Shown: piece after piece, positions 1-10,298 of the stretch
Position numbering within the stretch: the stretch's first letter is position 1
Layout of the letters: each line of letters opens with the position of its first letter
Assembly: GCF_018638295.1 (NCBI RefSeq)
Contig: NZ_JABTTS010000017.1
Span: 782-64,781 of the forward strand
Source of the DNA: Streptomyces sp. CHD11
GTDB taxonomy: Bacteria > Actinomycetota > Actinomycetes > Streptomycetales > Streptomycetaceae
Length of the DNA stretch: 64,000 bases
Direction of reading: 5' to 3'
Position numbers and translations under genes: made by a program
Notes under the pieces: model-generated
Seen by the model: only the letters and a program-made list of their open reading frames with translations
The model's database searches: none
Told to the model about the DNA's origin: nothing

Positions 1-434
1 CCGATCCGGATCGGGGTGCCGTGGTCCTTGGCCGCCCGGGCGATCTCCCTGACCTTGTCGTCGAACTGCTTGATGTTGCCCGGGTTCACCCGGACCGCGG
101 CGCAGCCCGCCTCGATCGCGGCGAAGACGTACTTGGGCTGGAAGTGGATGTCGGCGATCACCGGGATCTGCGACTTCCGCGCGATGGTCGCGAGCGCGTC
201 CGCGTCGTCCTGGGTGGGACAGGCCACCCGCACGATCTGGCAGCCGGACGCGGTGAGCTCGGCGATCTGCTGGAGGGTCGCGCCGATGTCGGACGTCCGC
301 GTGGTCGTCATCGACTGCACGGACACGGGGGCGTCCCCGCCGACCGCCACGGAACCGACCTGGATCTGCCGGGTCTTCCGGCGCTCGGCGAGCCTGGTCG
401 GAACGGACGGCATGCCGAGAGAAATCGCAGTCAT
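1..434 (-). CDS. ispG: IspG (GcpE), 4-hydroxy-3-methylbut-2-enyl-diphosphate synthase, partial
   Basis: This is the N-terminal part (about 144 residues) of the MEP-pathway enzyme that reductively opens methylerythritol cyclodiphosphate to HMBPP with a 4Fe-4S cluster. The protein starts MTAISLGMPSVPTKLAERRK and carries the family motifs VGGDAPVSVQSMTTTRT, ADIHFQPKYVFAAIEAG and RVNPGNIK of the TIM-barrel domain. The C-terminal cluster-binding domain lies beyond the left edge. The gene follows dxr and the site-2 protease on the same strand. A strong hairpin at 565-600 separates it from them, so it may have its own promoter in 435-564. The family call is secure. Confidence 0.97.
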   Translation of the reverse strand, partial: MTAISLGMPSVPTRLAERRKTRQIQVGSVAVGGDAPVSVQSMTTTRTSDIGATLQQIAELTASGCQIVRVACPTQDDADALATIARKSQIPVIADIHFQPKYVFAAIEAGCAAVRVNPGNIKQFDDKVREIARAAKDHGTPIRI

Positions 435-564
435 CTGCTGTGCAACCCCAAGTCGTGGATCAAGGTCCGGCTTCCGGCTCCCTGTGAGCAGCGGTCTCCG
501 GGCTCCGAGATTACGGCACGGGCCAACGCTGGGGCACATCGCGCCGGTAAACCCACCCATAGGG

Positions 565-600
565 CGACGGCCCGGGACCCCAGGGGGTTCCGGGCCGTCG
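565..600 (-). terminator. Rho-independent-type hairpin after the dxr-rseP pair
   Basis: An 11-bp perfect stem (CGACGGCCCGG / CCGGGCCGTCG) with a 14-nt loop lies 28 bp past the stop of the site-2 protease gene and before ispG. There is no clear T-tract, as is common in Streptomyces. Confidence 0.6.
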
Positions 601-627
601 TGCACGGCGGGTGTCGCGGGCCGGGGG

Positions 628-1932
628 TCAGGAGATCCGTACCGGGTTCACCACGTCCGCGATCAGGACGAGGAGCGTGAAGCAGACGAAGATCCCGGCC
701 ACCACGTAGGCCACCGGCATCAGTTTCGCCACGTCGAAGGGGCCCGGGTCGGGGCGGCGCAGCACCCTGGCGAGGTTGCGGCGCAGTGACTCCCAGAGCG
801 CGCCCGCGATGTGTCCGCCGTCGAGTGGCAGCAGCGGGAGCATGTTGAAGAGGAACAGCGAAAGGTTGAAGCCCGCGAGCAGCATCACGAACAGGGCCAT
901 CTGCTGCGAGGCGGGGATCTCCAGGGTGGCGATCTCCCCGCCGACGCGGGCCGCTCCGACGACGCCCATCGGCGAGTCCTGTTCGCGCGGGCCGTCGCCG
1001 AAGGCGGCGTCCCAGAGAGCGGGGATCTTGGACGGCAGGGCGGCGAGGGCGTCGACGGCGTCGCCGACCCGGTCGGTCATCCAGACCGCGGAGTCCCCGA
1101 GGTCCTGTTTGACGACGCCGTTGGCGGGGGTGAAACCGAGGAAGCCGGCCTTCACGTACTCACCCTCGACATAGGCCCCGTTCGAGTCCTTCTTGGCGAC
1201 CTGGTTGGTGGCGATCTCCGCCTGGAGGGTCACCTCCCGGCCGTCACGGTCGACGACGATCGGCACGGCTTCGCCGGCGCTGTCGCGGATCAGGTCGGAG
1301 AGTGTGGCCCACTCGTCGGTCCTGACGCCCGCGAAGGCGACGATCTCGTCGCCGGCCTTCATCCCGGCGGCCTCGGCCGGGGACTGCGGGTCGGAACCCT
1401 TGCACTTGTCGCGGTTCTCGCTCTGCGAGATGACGCACGGCGAGACGGAGCTGACCGTCGTGGTCTCCTGCTGGATGCCGAAGCCCATGAGCACGGTGAG
1501 GAACAGCGCGATCGCGAGGACGAGGTTCATGAACGGGCCCGCGAACATCACGATGACCCGTTTCCACGGCTTGCGCGTGTAGAACAGGCGCTTCTCGTCA
1601 CCGGGCCGCAGTTCCTCGAAGGCGGCGGAGCGGGCGTCCTCGATCATGCCGCGCCACGGTGAGGTGGAACGGGCCTCGAGCCGTCCGTCCGGGCCGGGCG
1701 GGAACATGCCGATCATGCGGATGTAGCCGCCGAACGGGATCGCCTTGATGCCGTACTCGGTCTCGCCCTTGCGCCGCGAGAAGAGGGTGGGGCCGAAGCC
1801 GACCATGTACTGCGGCACCCGGATGCCGAACATCTTGGCGGTGGACAGATGCCCGAGCTCGTGCCAGGCGATAGAGAACAGCAGGCCGGCCGCGAAGACG
1901 ACTATGCCGAGGATGAACATCAGGGTCGTCAT
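628..1932 (-). CDS. RseP-like intramembrane site-2 metalloprotease (M50)
   Basis: This 434-residue membrane zinc protease of the RseP/S2P family cleaves membrane-bound substrates such as anti-sigma factors. The zinc motif HELGH is at residues 24-28 in the first membrane segment. A PDZ domain lies in the middle (AAGMKAGDEIVAFAGV), and the C-terminal NMLPLLPLDGGHI supplies the third metal ligand. The reading frame is open further upstream, but ATG 1932 overlaps the dxr stop in an ATGA arrangement. That supports the start and indicates translational coupling. The natural substrate is not visible from sequence. The dxr-protease-ispG order is conserved in actinobacteria. Confidence 0.93.
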   Translation of the reverse strand: MTTLMFILGIVVFAAGLLFSIAWHELGHLSTAKMFGIRVPQYMVGFGPTLFSRRKGETEYGIKAIPFGGYIRMIGMFPPGPDGRLEARSTSPWRGMIEDARSAAFEELRPGDEKRLFYTRKPWKRVIVMFAGPFMNLVLAIALFLTVLMGFGIQQETTTVSSVSPCVISQSENRDKCKGSDPQSPAEAAGMKAGDEIVAFAGVRTDEWATLSDLIRDSAGEAVPIVVDRDGREVTLQAEIATNQVAKKDSNGAYVEGEYVKAGFLGFTPANGVVKQDLGDSAVWMTDRVGDAVDALAALPSKIPALWDAAFGDGPREQDSPMGVVGAARVGGEIATLEIPASQQMALFVMLLAGFNLSLFLFNMLPLLPLDGGHIAGALWESLRRNLARVLRRPDPGPFDVAKLMPVAYVVAGIFVCFTLLVLIADVVNPVRIS

Positions 1933-3200
1933 GCACGCGCCTCCGCGCTCGCCGTACGGACTGTCAGTTCCCGGGCCCTCGTCCGGGCCCAGGTCTCCGC
2001 TTCGAGGACGTCCGACACGGTCAGGGAGGTTCCCGTCGCCGGGGTGCCGTGTTCTTCGACGACCCGGGTGACAGTCTCCATGATGCCGAGATAGGGCAGC
2101 GCGCCGGAGCGGAAGGCCTCGACGCACTCCTCGTTCGCCGCATTGAACACCGCCGGGGCGGTTCCCGCGAGCTCGCCGACGTGCCGGGCGACGTTCACCG
2201 AGGGGAACGCCTCGTTGTCGAGGGGGAAGAACTCCCAGGTGGACGCCTTGCTCCAGTCGAAGACCGGGGCGGCGTCGGGGACCCGTTCGGGCCAGCCGAG
2301 GCCGATGGCGATGGGCCCGCGCATGTCGGGGGGCGTCGCCTGGGCCAGTGTCGATCCGTCTGTGAACTCAACCATCGAGTGGACATACGACTGCGGATGC
2401 ACGACCACCTCAATGCGGTCGAAGGGAATGTCGTACAGCAGGTGCGCCTCGATGACCTCCAGACCCTTGTTGACGAGGGTCGCGGAGTTGATCGTGATGA
2501 CCGGGCCCATCGCCCAGGTGGGGTGGGCGAGGGCGTCCTCGACGGTGACGCCGGCCAGCTGCTCCCTGGTCCGGCCGCGGAAGGGACCGCCGGAGGCGGT
2601 GACGACCAGCTTGCGCACATCGGCGCGGGTGCCGGCGGCCAGCGCCTGGAAGAGGGCCGCGTGCTCGGAGTCGACCGGGATGATCTGCCCGGGGCCGGCG
2701 AGCGCCTTGACCAGCGGGCCGCCGACGATGAGCGACTCCTTGTTGGCGAGCGCGAGGGTACGGCCCGCCTCGAGGGCGGCGAGGGTCGGGGCGAGCCCGA
2801 TCGAGCCGGTGATGCCGTTGAGGACGGTGTGGCAGTCGGAGGCGGCGACCTCGGTGGCCGCGTCCGGCCCGGCCAGGATCTCGGGCAGCGGCTCTCCCCC
2901 GCCGTACCGCGCGGCCAGCGCCTCGCGCAGCGCCGCTGCGACGTCCTCGCGGGCGACGGCGACCGTGCGCACCCGCAGCCGGTGGGCCTGCTCGGCGAGG
3001 AGGGCGATCCGGCCGCCGTGCGCGGACAGCGCGGTGACCCGGAAGCGGTCGGGGTTGCGCAGCACGAGGTCGATGGCCTGGGTGCCGATCGACCCGGTGG
3101 AACCGAGGATCACCACGTCCTTCGGGCCGTCTCCCGCCACGGGGTCGTACACCAGATGCGGATCGGCGAGGGGAGCTGGAGCGTCGGTCATGGACCCCAT
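1929..3200 (-). CDS. dxr: DXP reductoisomerase (IspC)
   Basis: This enzyme converts 1-deoxyxylulose-5-phosphate to methylerythritol-4-phosphate with NADPH, the committed MEP-pathway step. The N-terminal nucleotide-binding motif is ILGSTGSIGTQAIDLV. It is followed by ANKESLIVGG, the metal-site segment VDSEHAALFQAL, TASGGPFRG and MGPVITINSATLVNKGLEVIEAH, all diagnostic. Length is 423 residues, slightly longer than usual because of an N-terminal Ala/Pro stretch. The start is ATG 3200; ATG 3191 is a close alternative. The last four bases overlap the start of the downstream protease gene. Confidence 0.96.
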   Translation of the reverse strand: MGSMTDAPAPLADPHLVYDPVAGDGPKDVVILGSTGSIGTQAIDLVLRNPDRFRVTALSAHGGRIALLAEQAHRLRVRTVAVAREDVAAALREALAARYGGGEPLPEILAGPDAATEVAASDCHTVLNGITGSIGLAPTLAALEAGRTLALANKESLIVGGPLVKALAGPGQIIPVDSEHAALFQALAAGTRADVRKLVVTASGGPFRGRTREQLAGVTVEDALAHPTWAMGPVITINSATLVNKGLEVIEAHLLYDIPFDRIEVVVHPQSYVHSMVEFTDGSTLAQATPPDMRGPIAIGLGWPERVPDAAPVFDWSKASTWEFFPLDNEAFPSVNVARHVGELAGTAPAVFNAANEECVEAFRSGALPYLGIMETVTRVVEEHGTPATGTSLTVSDVLEAETWARTRARELTVRTASAEARA

Positions 3201-3262
3201 TGTGTCGGGTGCCGCCCGCCGCCGGGGCCCCACCCCGGCAGCCGGGACGTGTGTTCTTCCGT

Positions 3263-3309
3263 GCGAAGGGCGGCGGCCGCGTTCCCGCGGGCCGGCCACC
3301 GCCCTTCGC
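3263..3309 (-). terminator. Hairpin terminator of the acyl-CoA dehydrogenase gene
   Basis: An 11-bp outer stem (GCGAAGGGCGG / CCGCCCTTCGC) with a GC-rich inner part starts 8 bp past the stop at 3317 and precedes dxr. Confidence 0.6.
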
Positions 3310-3316
3310 CGCGCGG

Positions 3317-5257
3317 TCAGCGGACCGGGCGGTGCAGGTTCTCCCGCTCGGAGGGGCCCGGCGTCGCGTCCGCGATCCAGGGGCCGTCGCCGGAGGGGTC
3401 GATGACGCCCTGTTCGAGCCACTCGTACGTACCGGAGAGCACACCCTTGACGACCTTGCGGTCGAGGTCGTCGGTGTTGGACCACAGCCGGCCGAAGAGC
3501 TCCTCGACGCGGATGCGGGACTGGCGGCAGAACGCGTCGGCGAGCTGGTACGCCTCGCGGCCGTTCTCACCACGGCCGCGCAGGAGTTCCGCACGGACGC
3601 AGGCGGCGCTCATCGCGAACAGTTCGGCGCCGATGTCGACGATCCGGCCGAGGAAGCCCTGCTTGGTCTCCATCTTCCCCTGCCAGCGGGACATGGCGTA
3701 GAAGGTGGAGCGGGCCAGCTTGCGGGAGGTGCGCTCGACGTAGCGCAGGTGCGGGGACAGGTCGACGCCGTGCTTGAACTCGTTGTATGAGCCGGGGAGC
3801 TGTCCCGGTCCGGCGACGAGCTTGGGCAGCCACTTCGCGTAGAAGAGGCCGGCTCCCGCGCCCGCCCTCGCCTTGTCGCCGAGGGACTTCTCCGGGTCGA
3901 TCAGATCACCGGCGACCGACAGATGGGCGTCGACGGCCTCCCGCGCGATCAGCAGGTGCATGATCTCGGTGGAGCCCTCGAAGATGCGGTTGATGCGCAG
4001 GTCGCGCAGCATCTGCTCGGCGGGGACCGCGCGTTCGCCGCGCGCGCGGAGGGACTCGGCGGTCTCGAAGCCGCGTCCGCCGCGGATCTGGACCAGTTCG
4101 TCGGCCATCAGGCAGGCCATCTCCGAGCCGTACAGCTTGGCGAGGGCCGCCTCGATGCGGATGTCGTTGCGGTCCTCGTCGGCCATCTGGGAGGACAGGT
4201 CGACGACGGCCTCCAGCGCGAAGGTGGTCGCCGCGATGAACGCGATCTTGGAGCCGACGGCCTCGTGCAGGGCCACCGGCCTGCCCCACTGCTCGCGGGC
4301 CGCCGACCACTCGCGGGCGATCTTGAGGCACCACTTGCCGGAGCCGACACACATCGCGGGCAGTGACAGCCGTCCGGTGTTGAGCGTGGTGAGCGCGATC
4401 TTCAGACCGTGGCCCTCCTCGCCGATGCGGTGGGAGGCGGGGACACGGACCCGGTGGAAGCGGGTGACGCCGTTCTCGAGCCCGCGCAGGCCCATGAAGG
4501 CGTTGCGGTTCTCGACGGTGACACCGTCGGCTGACGCCTCCACGACGAACGCGGTGATACCTCCCCGGTGGCCCTCGGACCTGGGCACGCGGGCCATGAC
4601 GACGAGCAGGTCGGCGACCACGCCGTTGGTGGTCCACAGCTTCACGCCGTCGAGCACGTAGTGGTCGCCGTCCGGGACGGCGGTGGTGGCGAGCCGGGCC
4701 GGGTCGGAGCCGACGTCCGGTTCGGTGAGCAGGAACGCCGAGATGTCGGTGCGGGCGCAGCGCGGGAGGAAGGTCTCCTGCTGCTCACGCGTGCCGAAGA
4801 TCTTCAACGGCTGCGGGACGCCGATCGACTGGTGGGCGGAGAGCAGCGCACCGATGGCCGGGTTGGCCGAGCCGACCAGGGCGAGGGACTTGTTGTAGTA
4901 GACCTGGGTGAGGCCGAGGCCGCCGTACTTGGTGTCGATCTTCATCCCCAGGGCGCCGAGCTCCTTGAGCCCGGTGATCACCTCGTCGGGGATGCGCGCG
5001 TCACGCTCGATCACGGCCCCGTCGATCTTCGTCTCGCAGAAGTCGCGGAGCTTGGCGAGGAACTCCTCCCCGCGCTGGACGTCCTCGTCCGCGGGCAGGG
5101 GATGGGGGTGGATCAGGTCGAGCCGGAAGCGGCCGAGGAACAGTTCCTTGGCGAAGCTGGGCTTGCGCCAGTCCTGTTCCCGGGCGGCCTCCGCGACCTG
5201 ACGGGCCTCCCGTTCGGTGACCGTGGGCCGGGACGGAGACTCGGGTACTGCGGACAT
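3317..5257 (-). CDS. Long-chain-type acyl-CoA dehydrogenase (FadE family)
   Basis: This FAD-dependent alpha,beta-dehydrogenase acts on acyl-CoA thioesters. At 646 residues it is longer than the ~380-residue short/medium-chain enzymes; the extra C-terminal ~200 residues resemble the VLCAD/ACAD9 architecture. Visible motifs are LLTEPDVGSDPA (FAD/substrate loop), LWTTNG and IFEGSTEIMHLLIARE, whose first Glu corresponds to the catalytic base of medium-chain enzymes. ATG 5257 is preceded by GAGGTGAG at good spacing; GTG 5266 is an alternative. It appears monocistronic, between two hairpins. Substrate chain length cannot be read from sequence. Confidence 0.92.
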   Translation of the reverse strand: MSAVPESPSRPTVTEREARQVAEAAREQDWRKPSFAKELFLGRFRLDLIHPHPLPADEDVQRGEEFLAKLRDFCETKIDGAVIERDARIPDEVITGLKELGALGMKIDTKYGGLGLTQVYYNKSLALVGSANPAIGALLSAHQSIGVPQPLKIFGTREQQETFLPRCARTDISAFLLTEPDVGSDPARLATTAVPDGDHYVLDGVKLWTTNGVVADLLVVMARVPRSEGHRGGITAFVVEASADGVTVENRNAFMGLRGLENGVTRFHRVRVPASHRIGEEGHGLKIALTTLNTGRLSLPAMCVGSGKWCLKIAREWSAAREQWGRPVALHEAVGSKIAFIAATTFALEAVVDLSSQMADEDRNDIRIEAALAKLYGSEMACLMADELVQIRGGRGFETAESLRARGERAVPAEQMLRDLRINRIFEGSTEIMHLLIAREAVDAHLSVAGDLIDPEKSLGDKARAGAGAGLFYAKWLPKLVAGPGQLPGSYNEFKHGVDLSPHLRYVERTSRKLARSTFYAMSRWQGKMETKQGFLGRIVDIGAELFAMSAACVRAELLRGRGENGREAYQLADAFCRQSRIRVEELFGRLWSNTDDLDRKVVKGVLSGTYEWLEQGVIDPSGDGPWIADATPGPSERENLHRPVR

Positions 5258-5430
5258 GAGGCTCACCTCGCCGCGAATAGGTTGGAGTCGTGCGTTACTG
5301 ACTGGTGCTACTCGATCGTATGTACCCGATTCGCGGCAACCCCGCCACCCTTCGTGCGTCCGTTCGGCCGATACGGCGCCGGTCCGGCGGAGAGCGCTTC
5401 ACCCGCTGGAGAATGCCGGACATCACCCGC

Positions 5431-5506
5431 CGGCCGGTCCGGCGTGGCATCCCCGCCGGCCGGTCCGGCGTGGCATCCCCGCCGGCGGGTCCGGCGTGGC
5501 ATCCGC
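5431..5506. repeat. Three tandem copies of a 26-bp repeat
   Basis: The core GGTCCGGCGTGGCAT occurs at 5436, 5462 and 5488 with an exact 26-bp period. The first two units are nearly identical and the third diverges at the junction. It sits in the 403-bp gene-free stretch 5258-5660 between the acyl-CoA dehydrogenase promoter and the aldehyde dehydrogenase terminator. There are no spacers, so this is not CRISPR. Nothing else recognisable is in that stretch apart from the hairpin at 5618-5650. Confidence 0.85.
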
Positions 5507-5617
5507 GAGCCCGGGTGCACCAGAGCCCGCGGGACCGTGCGCCGGCCGGCGGCACAGACGCCGTCGTCGCGCCGGCGGCCCCGCGTACGGCCCTGTACGT
5601 GGCGGTGCCCGTGCGGA

Positions 5618-5650
5618 GGGCCCGGCACCGACGCGCTCGGTGCCGGGCCC
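5618..5650 (-). terminator. Terminator of the aldehyde dehydrogenase gene
   Basis: A 13-bp perfect stem (GGGCCCGGCACCG / CGGTGCCGGGCCC) with a 7-nt loop ends 11 bp from the stop codon of the leftward gene. Confidence 0.75.
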
Positions 5651-5660
5651 CCGCGTCCGT

Positions 5661-7106
<1,446 letters not shown>

Positions 7107-7177
7107 AGGGAGTCCCGGCCCTTCCGCGTAGGGGTGTCCATGGGTTTCTCCGGTCCACGGTAGGGGCGCGCCACCGG

Positions 7178-7193
7178 GTGGGCGTTTGTCCGG
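7178..7193 (-). promoter_or_regulatory. Candidate regulator site shared with gabT
   Basis: CCGGACAAACGCCCAC on the minus strand, 71 bp upstream of the aldehyde dehydrogenase ATG. The gabT upstream region has CCGGACAACGCCCAC, differing by one inserted A. A PucR-type regulator gene lies between the two targets. Confidence 0.45.
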
Positions 7194-7288
7194 CACGTAC
7201 GGGTGGCGGACGGCGGTGTGCCGCATCGGCGCAAAGGGCGTCATCCGGCCGGCGGCGTACCTGGTCCGCGGCGGGGTGCCACCCACGG

Positions 7289-7341
7289 CCGTCGTCCTCC
7301 ACCCGGCAGGGTGCCGGCCCCGACCGTCGTCCTCGACCCGG
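7289..7341. repeat. Imperfect direct repeat, period 35 bp
   Basis: CCGTCGTCCTC followed by a variable base and ACCCGG occurs at 7289 and 7324. It lies in the 348-bp gene-free stretch 7107-7454, which otherwise holds the candidate site at 7178-7193 and a hairpin at 7372-7396. Confidence 0.5.
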
Positions 7342-7371
7342 TCGCGGGGGACCCGGATGCCTGCGCGGCGC

Positions 7372-7396
7372 CCGCGGACGGTGCGCCGGCCGCGGG
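7372..7396 (-). terminator. Possible terminator after the lipoprotein hydrolase gene
   Basis: CCCGCGG / CCGCGGG stem of 7 bp with an 11-nt GC-rich loop, about 60 bp past the stop at 7455. It is modest in strength. Confidence 0.35.
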
Positions 7397-7454
7397 TCCG
7401 TCGTGGTGACCGCGTCCGTGCGGCGGGGCCGCGGGACGGTACCGCCACCCGCCG

Positions 7455-8426
7455 TCAGGAACCTTCGCCGACGGTGGGGGTCGCACGCGGAGACTGCGCG
7501 GGAGCGCCGCTCGCGGCCTGTTCAGTGACGCGCTCGATCGCCTGGACGGCGAGGGCGGGCTGCTTGGTGTAGATCTCGTGGTCGCTCTTCTCGGCGGTGC
7601 TGAGCCTGCTGTTGCCGGAGACCTCCAGCCACTTGCGCTGGCCGTCGGCCCAGCCCCGCTCCAGGCCGGGACCGTATTCGGGCACGGCGGAGAGGTAGGG
7701 GACGCCGTGCTGGATGACCTCCACGGGGATGTCTCCGGCGGAGCGGACCCCGGCGTCGGTGACGGCCAGCTTCTCCGGGTTCTGGCCCTCGTTCACCGCG
7801 ACGACCTGAGCGCGCAGTTGGGCACCCGGGCCGGTGGCCGACTCGGGGATCACCCCGGTGACGTCCTCGGTCGTCGTCGGCGATGTGGCGTCCATCAGGA
7901 CCAGCCCCTTGACCCGGTCCTGGTGGTCGGGGGCGTACCGCGCGGCGATGAGTCCGCCCAGCGAATGGCCGGCGAGGACCACGGGGCCGTCGCCGGCGAC
8001 CTTGTCGAGTACGGCGGTGAGCACCTTTCCGGTGTCGGTGACGGTCTGCGGCCCGGCCGGCTGGTCGCTCGCACCCTCGCCGGGCCGGTCGTACGAGCAG
8101 ACCCGGCCCTTCTCGCTCAGCGTCTTCTGGATGCCGGCCAGCTTGTCCAGCCCGTCGCCGAGACCGGCCATCAGGACCACGACCGGCCGGCCGTCCACCG
8201 CGTCGCCGGAGCAGGAGACGTTCACCGAGAGGCCCTCGGCCTGGATCTTCGCCGTGCCGGTGAGCAGGCCCTCGTTACCCTTGCCCGTCTCTCCCTCGCC
8301 CGTCTCCGCCTTGTCGGTCGCGGCGGGCTCCGGGCCCGACTGCGGATCGCTCTCGCATCCGACGAGCCCTGCGCCGAGCGCGGCACAGCAGAGTGCGGCC
8401 ACAGCGGTTGCCCGGATCGTGCGCAT
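7455..8426 (-). CDS. Secreted alpha/beta-hydrolase lipoprotein
   Basis: A 323-residue exported hydrolase. The N-terminus MRTIRATAVAALCCAALGAG is a signal peptide ending in the lipobox LVGC (lipidated Cys about residue 24). An acidic/Gly linker follows. The fold shows the oxyanion region VVLMAGLGDG, the strand-turn CSYDRPGEGASD and the nucleophile elbow LAGHSLGG. A Ser-Asp-His triad is plausible with LVLMDATS and KSDHEIY near the C-terminus. It ends in an Ala/Ser/Pro tail. GGAGGACATCGTT precedes ATG 8426. The substrate is unknown; it lies between an aldehyde dehydrogenase and a PucR regulator, both on the same strand. Confidence 0.85.
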   Translation of the reverse strand: MRTIRATAVAALCCAALGAGLVGCESDPQSGPEPAATDKAETGEGETGKGNEGLLTGTAKIQAEGLSVNVSCSGDAVDGRPVVVLMAGLGDGLDKLAGIQKTLSEKGRVCSYDRPGEGASDQPAGPQTVTDTGKVLTAVLDKVAGDGPVVLAGHSLGGLIAARYAPDHQDRVKGLVLMDATSPTTTEDVTGVIPESATGPGAQLRAQVVAVNEGQNPEKLAVTDAGVRSAGDIPVEVIQHGVPYLSAVPEYGPGLERGWADGQRKWLEVSGNSRLSTAEKSDHEIYTKQPALAVQAIERVTEQAASGAPAQSPRATPTVGEGS

Positions 8427-8620
8427 AACGATGTCCTCCAGAACAGGGGGTGGAGGGGAGACGTCCTGGTGGGGCGGTGTCTCCCCGCCTCCGCGACCGG
8501 AGTGCCGCGGCTGCCCCGAACGCTACGGAGCCCGTCGGCCGAAAGCGTCACCTCACGGTGGACACCCGCGCGTAGCTCGCTCGGGGGACACGGCCCGGGG
8601 CCGGACCGCTCCGGCGCTGC

Positions 8621-10177
8621 TCAGCCGGGTTCGGACGTCGCCTTGAGGGCCAGCCACAGTTCCATGCGGACGTCGGGATCGTCGAGGGAGCGGCCGAGGA
8701 TCTCCTCGACGCGGCGCATGCGGTAGCGCAGGGTGTGGCGGTGGACGCCGAGGTCGGCGGCCGCGGCATCCCACTGGCCGTGCCGGGAGAGCCACGCGCG
8801 CAGGGAGGCGACGAGGTCGCCGCGGCCGGTCGCGTCGTGTTCGCGCAGGGCGCGCAGCAGCCCGTCGGCGAACGCCCTGACCGCGTCGTCGGCGAGCAGC
8901 GGCAGTACGGACCCGGCGGCCATGTGCTCGTGCTCCACCAGCGCCCTGCCCCGGCGTCTGGCCACCGAGAGCGCCTGCATGGCCTGTTTGTAGGCGGTGG
9001 CCGCGGTGATCGGACCGGCCGGAGCGGACAGTCCCATCACCAGGTCGTCGTCGGTCTTGCGGGCCGTCTCCCGCGCGGCGGCGTGATCGCAGCAGGCGGC
9101 CAGCGCGACGCCCCCGTCGGCGGCCAGCACGACCAGCCGCTCCCCCTCCGGGACGACCAGGACCGTCTCGCCGGAGTGGGCGGCGGCGGACTCCGCGGTC
9201 TCGGCGAGGGCTCCGAGGCCCTCACCGCCGGTCTCGGTGCCGACCGCGACGATGATCCGGAAGGGTGCGTCGAGGAGTCCGCCGTACAGGTCCCCGGCCA
9301 CCGCGCGGGCGTGATCCGGTTCCCCGGCGAGCAGCATGCGCAGCACGGCGGCACCGATCCGCTGTTCGGCCGCGTGCAGGGAGCGGGAGCGTTCGGTGGT
9401 CAGGGTGAGCAGCGCGATGGCGGAGTGGACGGCGTACCGCTCGGCGGTGCCGGGAGCCGCCGCCGTGCCGACCGCGAGCGCCGCGCGGGGGCGGCGTCCG
9501 GTGCCGAGGGAGTGCAGTTCGACCCGGTCCTCGTGGTCCGGGCCGGCCACGACGGAGGACGCGGGCGCGGGCCGCTCGCGCAGCCGGGTCACCTCCGCGG
9601 TGAGCCGGGCGGCGCGCCGGCCGGCCCACTCCGGTGCCGTGGCGACGACGGCGCCCGAGGCGTCGTAGAGCGCGGCCCATCCGTCGACCTGGGCGGCGAG
9701 CGCGGCCAGCAGGCCCTCGGGGCCGTCGGTCAGTGTCTGCCGGGTCAGTTCCCGCTGGGCGGCGAAGCCGGCGGTCACCGCGCGGTACTGGTCGGCGGCG
9801 ATGGCGGCGGAGACCGCCTTGCTGATCGCGAGGAACGGGGTGCGGCGCGGCACCTCCAGCAGCGGCAGCCCCTCCGCACGGGCGGCGTCGACGAGGGCGT
9901 CCGGGATGTCCTCGTAGTGCACCCCGACGGCGAAGCCGAGCCCGACGACGCCTGCTCCCGCCAGCCGCTTCACATAGCGGCGCATCGCCTCCCGGTCCTC
10001 GGCGTCGAGTTTGAGCGCGGTGATCAGCAGCAGCTCCCCGCCTTCCATGTACGGCACGGGGTCGGCGAGTTCACTGGCGTGCGCCCAGCGGACGGGCGCG
10101 TCGAGGCGGTCCTCGCCCGCGCGCACGGTCAGCTTGAGCGCGGAGTGGTGGACGAGCGAGGCGAGCGTCGGGGGCAT
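8621..10177 (-). CDS. PucR-family transcriptional regulator (candidate GABA/polyamine regulator)
   Basis: A 518-residue cytoplasmic regulator. The first ~130 residues form the PucR sensory domain (SELADPVPYMEGGELLLITA, then GVVGLGFAVG). A middle GGDEF-like region follows. The C-terminal HTH_30 domain reads WDAAAADLGVHRHTLRYRMR then VEEILGRSLDDPDVRMEL. Family members in actinobacteria often activate catabolic genes for amines, GABA or purines. It is flanked by an aldehyde dehydrogenase (5.7 kb) and gabT (13.0 kb), whose upstream regions share a motif, so control of those genes is a reasonable inference. The start is ATG 10177. Confidence 0.88.
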   Translation of the reverse strand: MPPTLASLVHHSALKLTVRAGEDRLDAPVRWAHASELADPVPYMEGGELLLITALKLDAEDREAMRRYVKRLAGAGVVGLGFAVGVHYEDIPDALVDAARAEGLPLLEVPRRTPFLAISKAVSAAIAADQYRAVTAGFAAQRELTRQTLTDGPEGLLAALAAQVDGWAALYDASGAVVATAPEWAGRRAARLTAEVTRLRERPAPASSVVAGPDHEDRVELHSLGTGRRPRAALAVGTAAAPGTAERYAVHSAIALLTLTTERSRSLHAAEQRIGAAVLRMLLAGEPDHARAVAGDLYGGLLDAPFRIIVAVGTETGGEGLGALAETAESAAAHSGETVLVVPEGERLVVLAADGGVALAACCDHAAARETARKTDDDLVMGLSAPAGPITAATAYKQAMQALSVARRRGRALVEHEHMAAGSVLPLLADDAVRAFADGLLRALREHDATGRGDLVASLRAWLSRHGQWDAAAADLGVHRHTLRYRMRRVEEILGRSLDDPDVRMELWLALKATSEPG

Positions 10178-10298
10178 CGGAGCCTTGTGCCTTCGGGTGC
10201 GCGTCGGGCGGGTGAGAACGCGGTGATCTTTTGGCCGCCTCGTATGAACGGCCTGTGTCGATTCTGCCTCACTGTACGGTCACCGTCTGCCCGTCCGC

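Noticed and set aside
2049..3701. Long open frame on the plus strand opposite dxr
   Set aside because: It is antisense to a clear dxr and acyl-CoA dehydrogenase region and has no family motif; high GC gives open frames on both strands.
5431..5506. CRISPR-like repeats
   Set aside because: The copies are tandem with no spacers and no cas gene is near.
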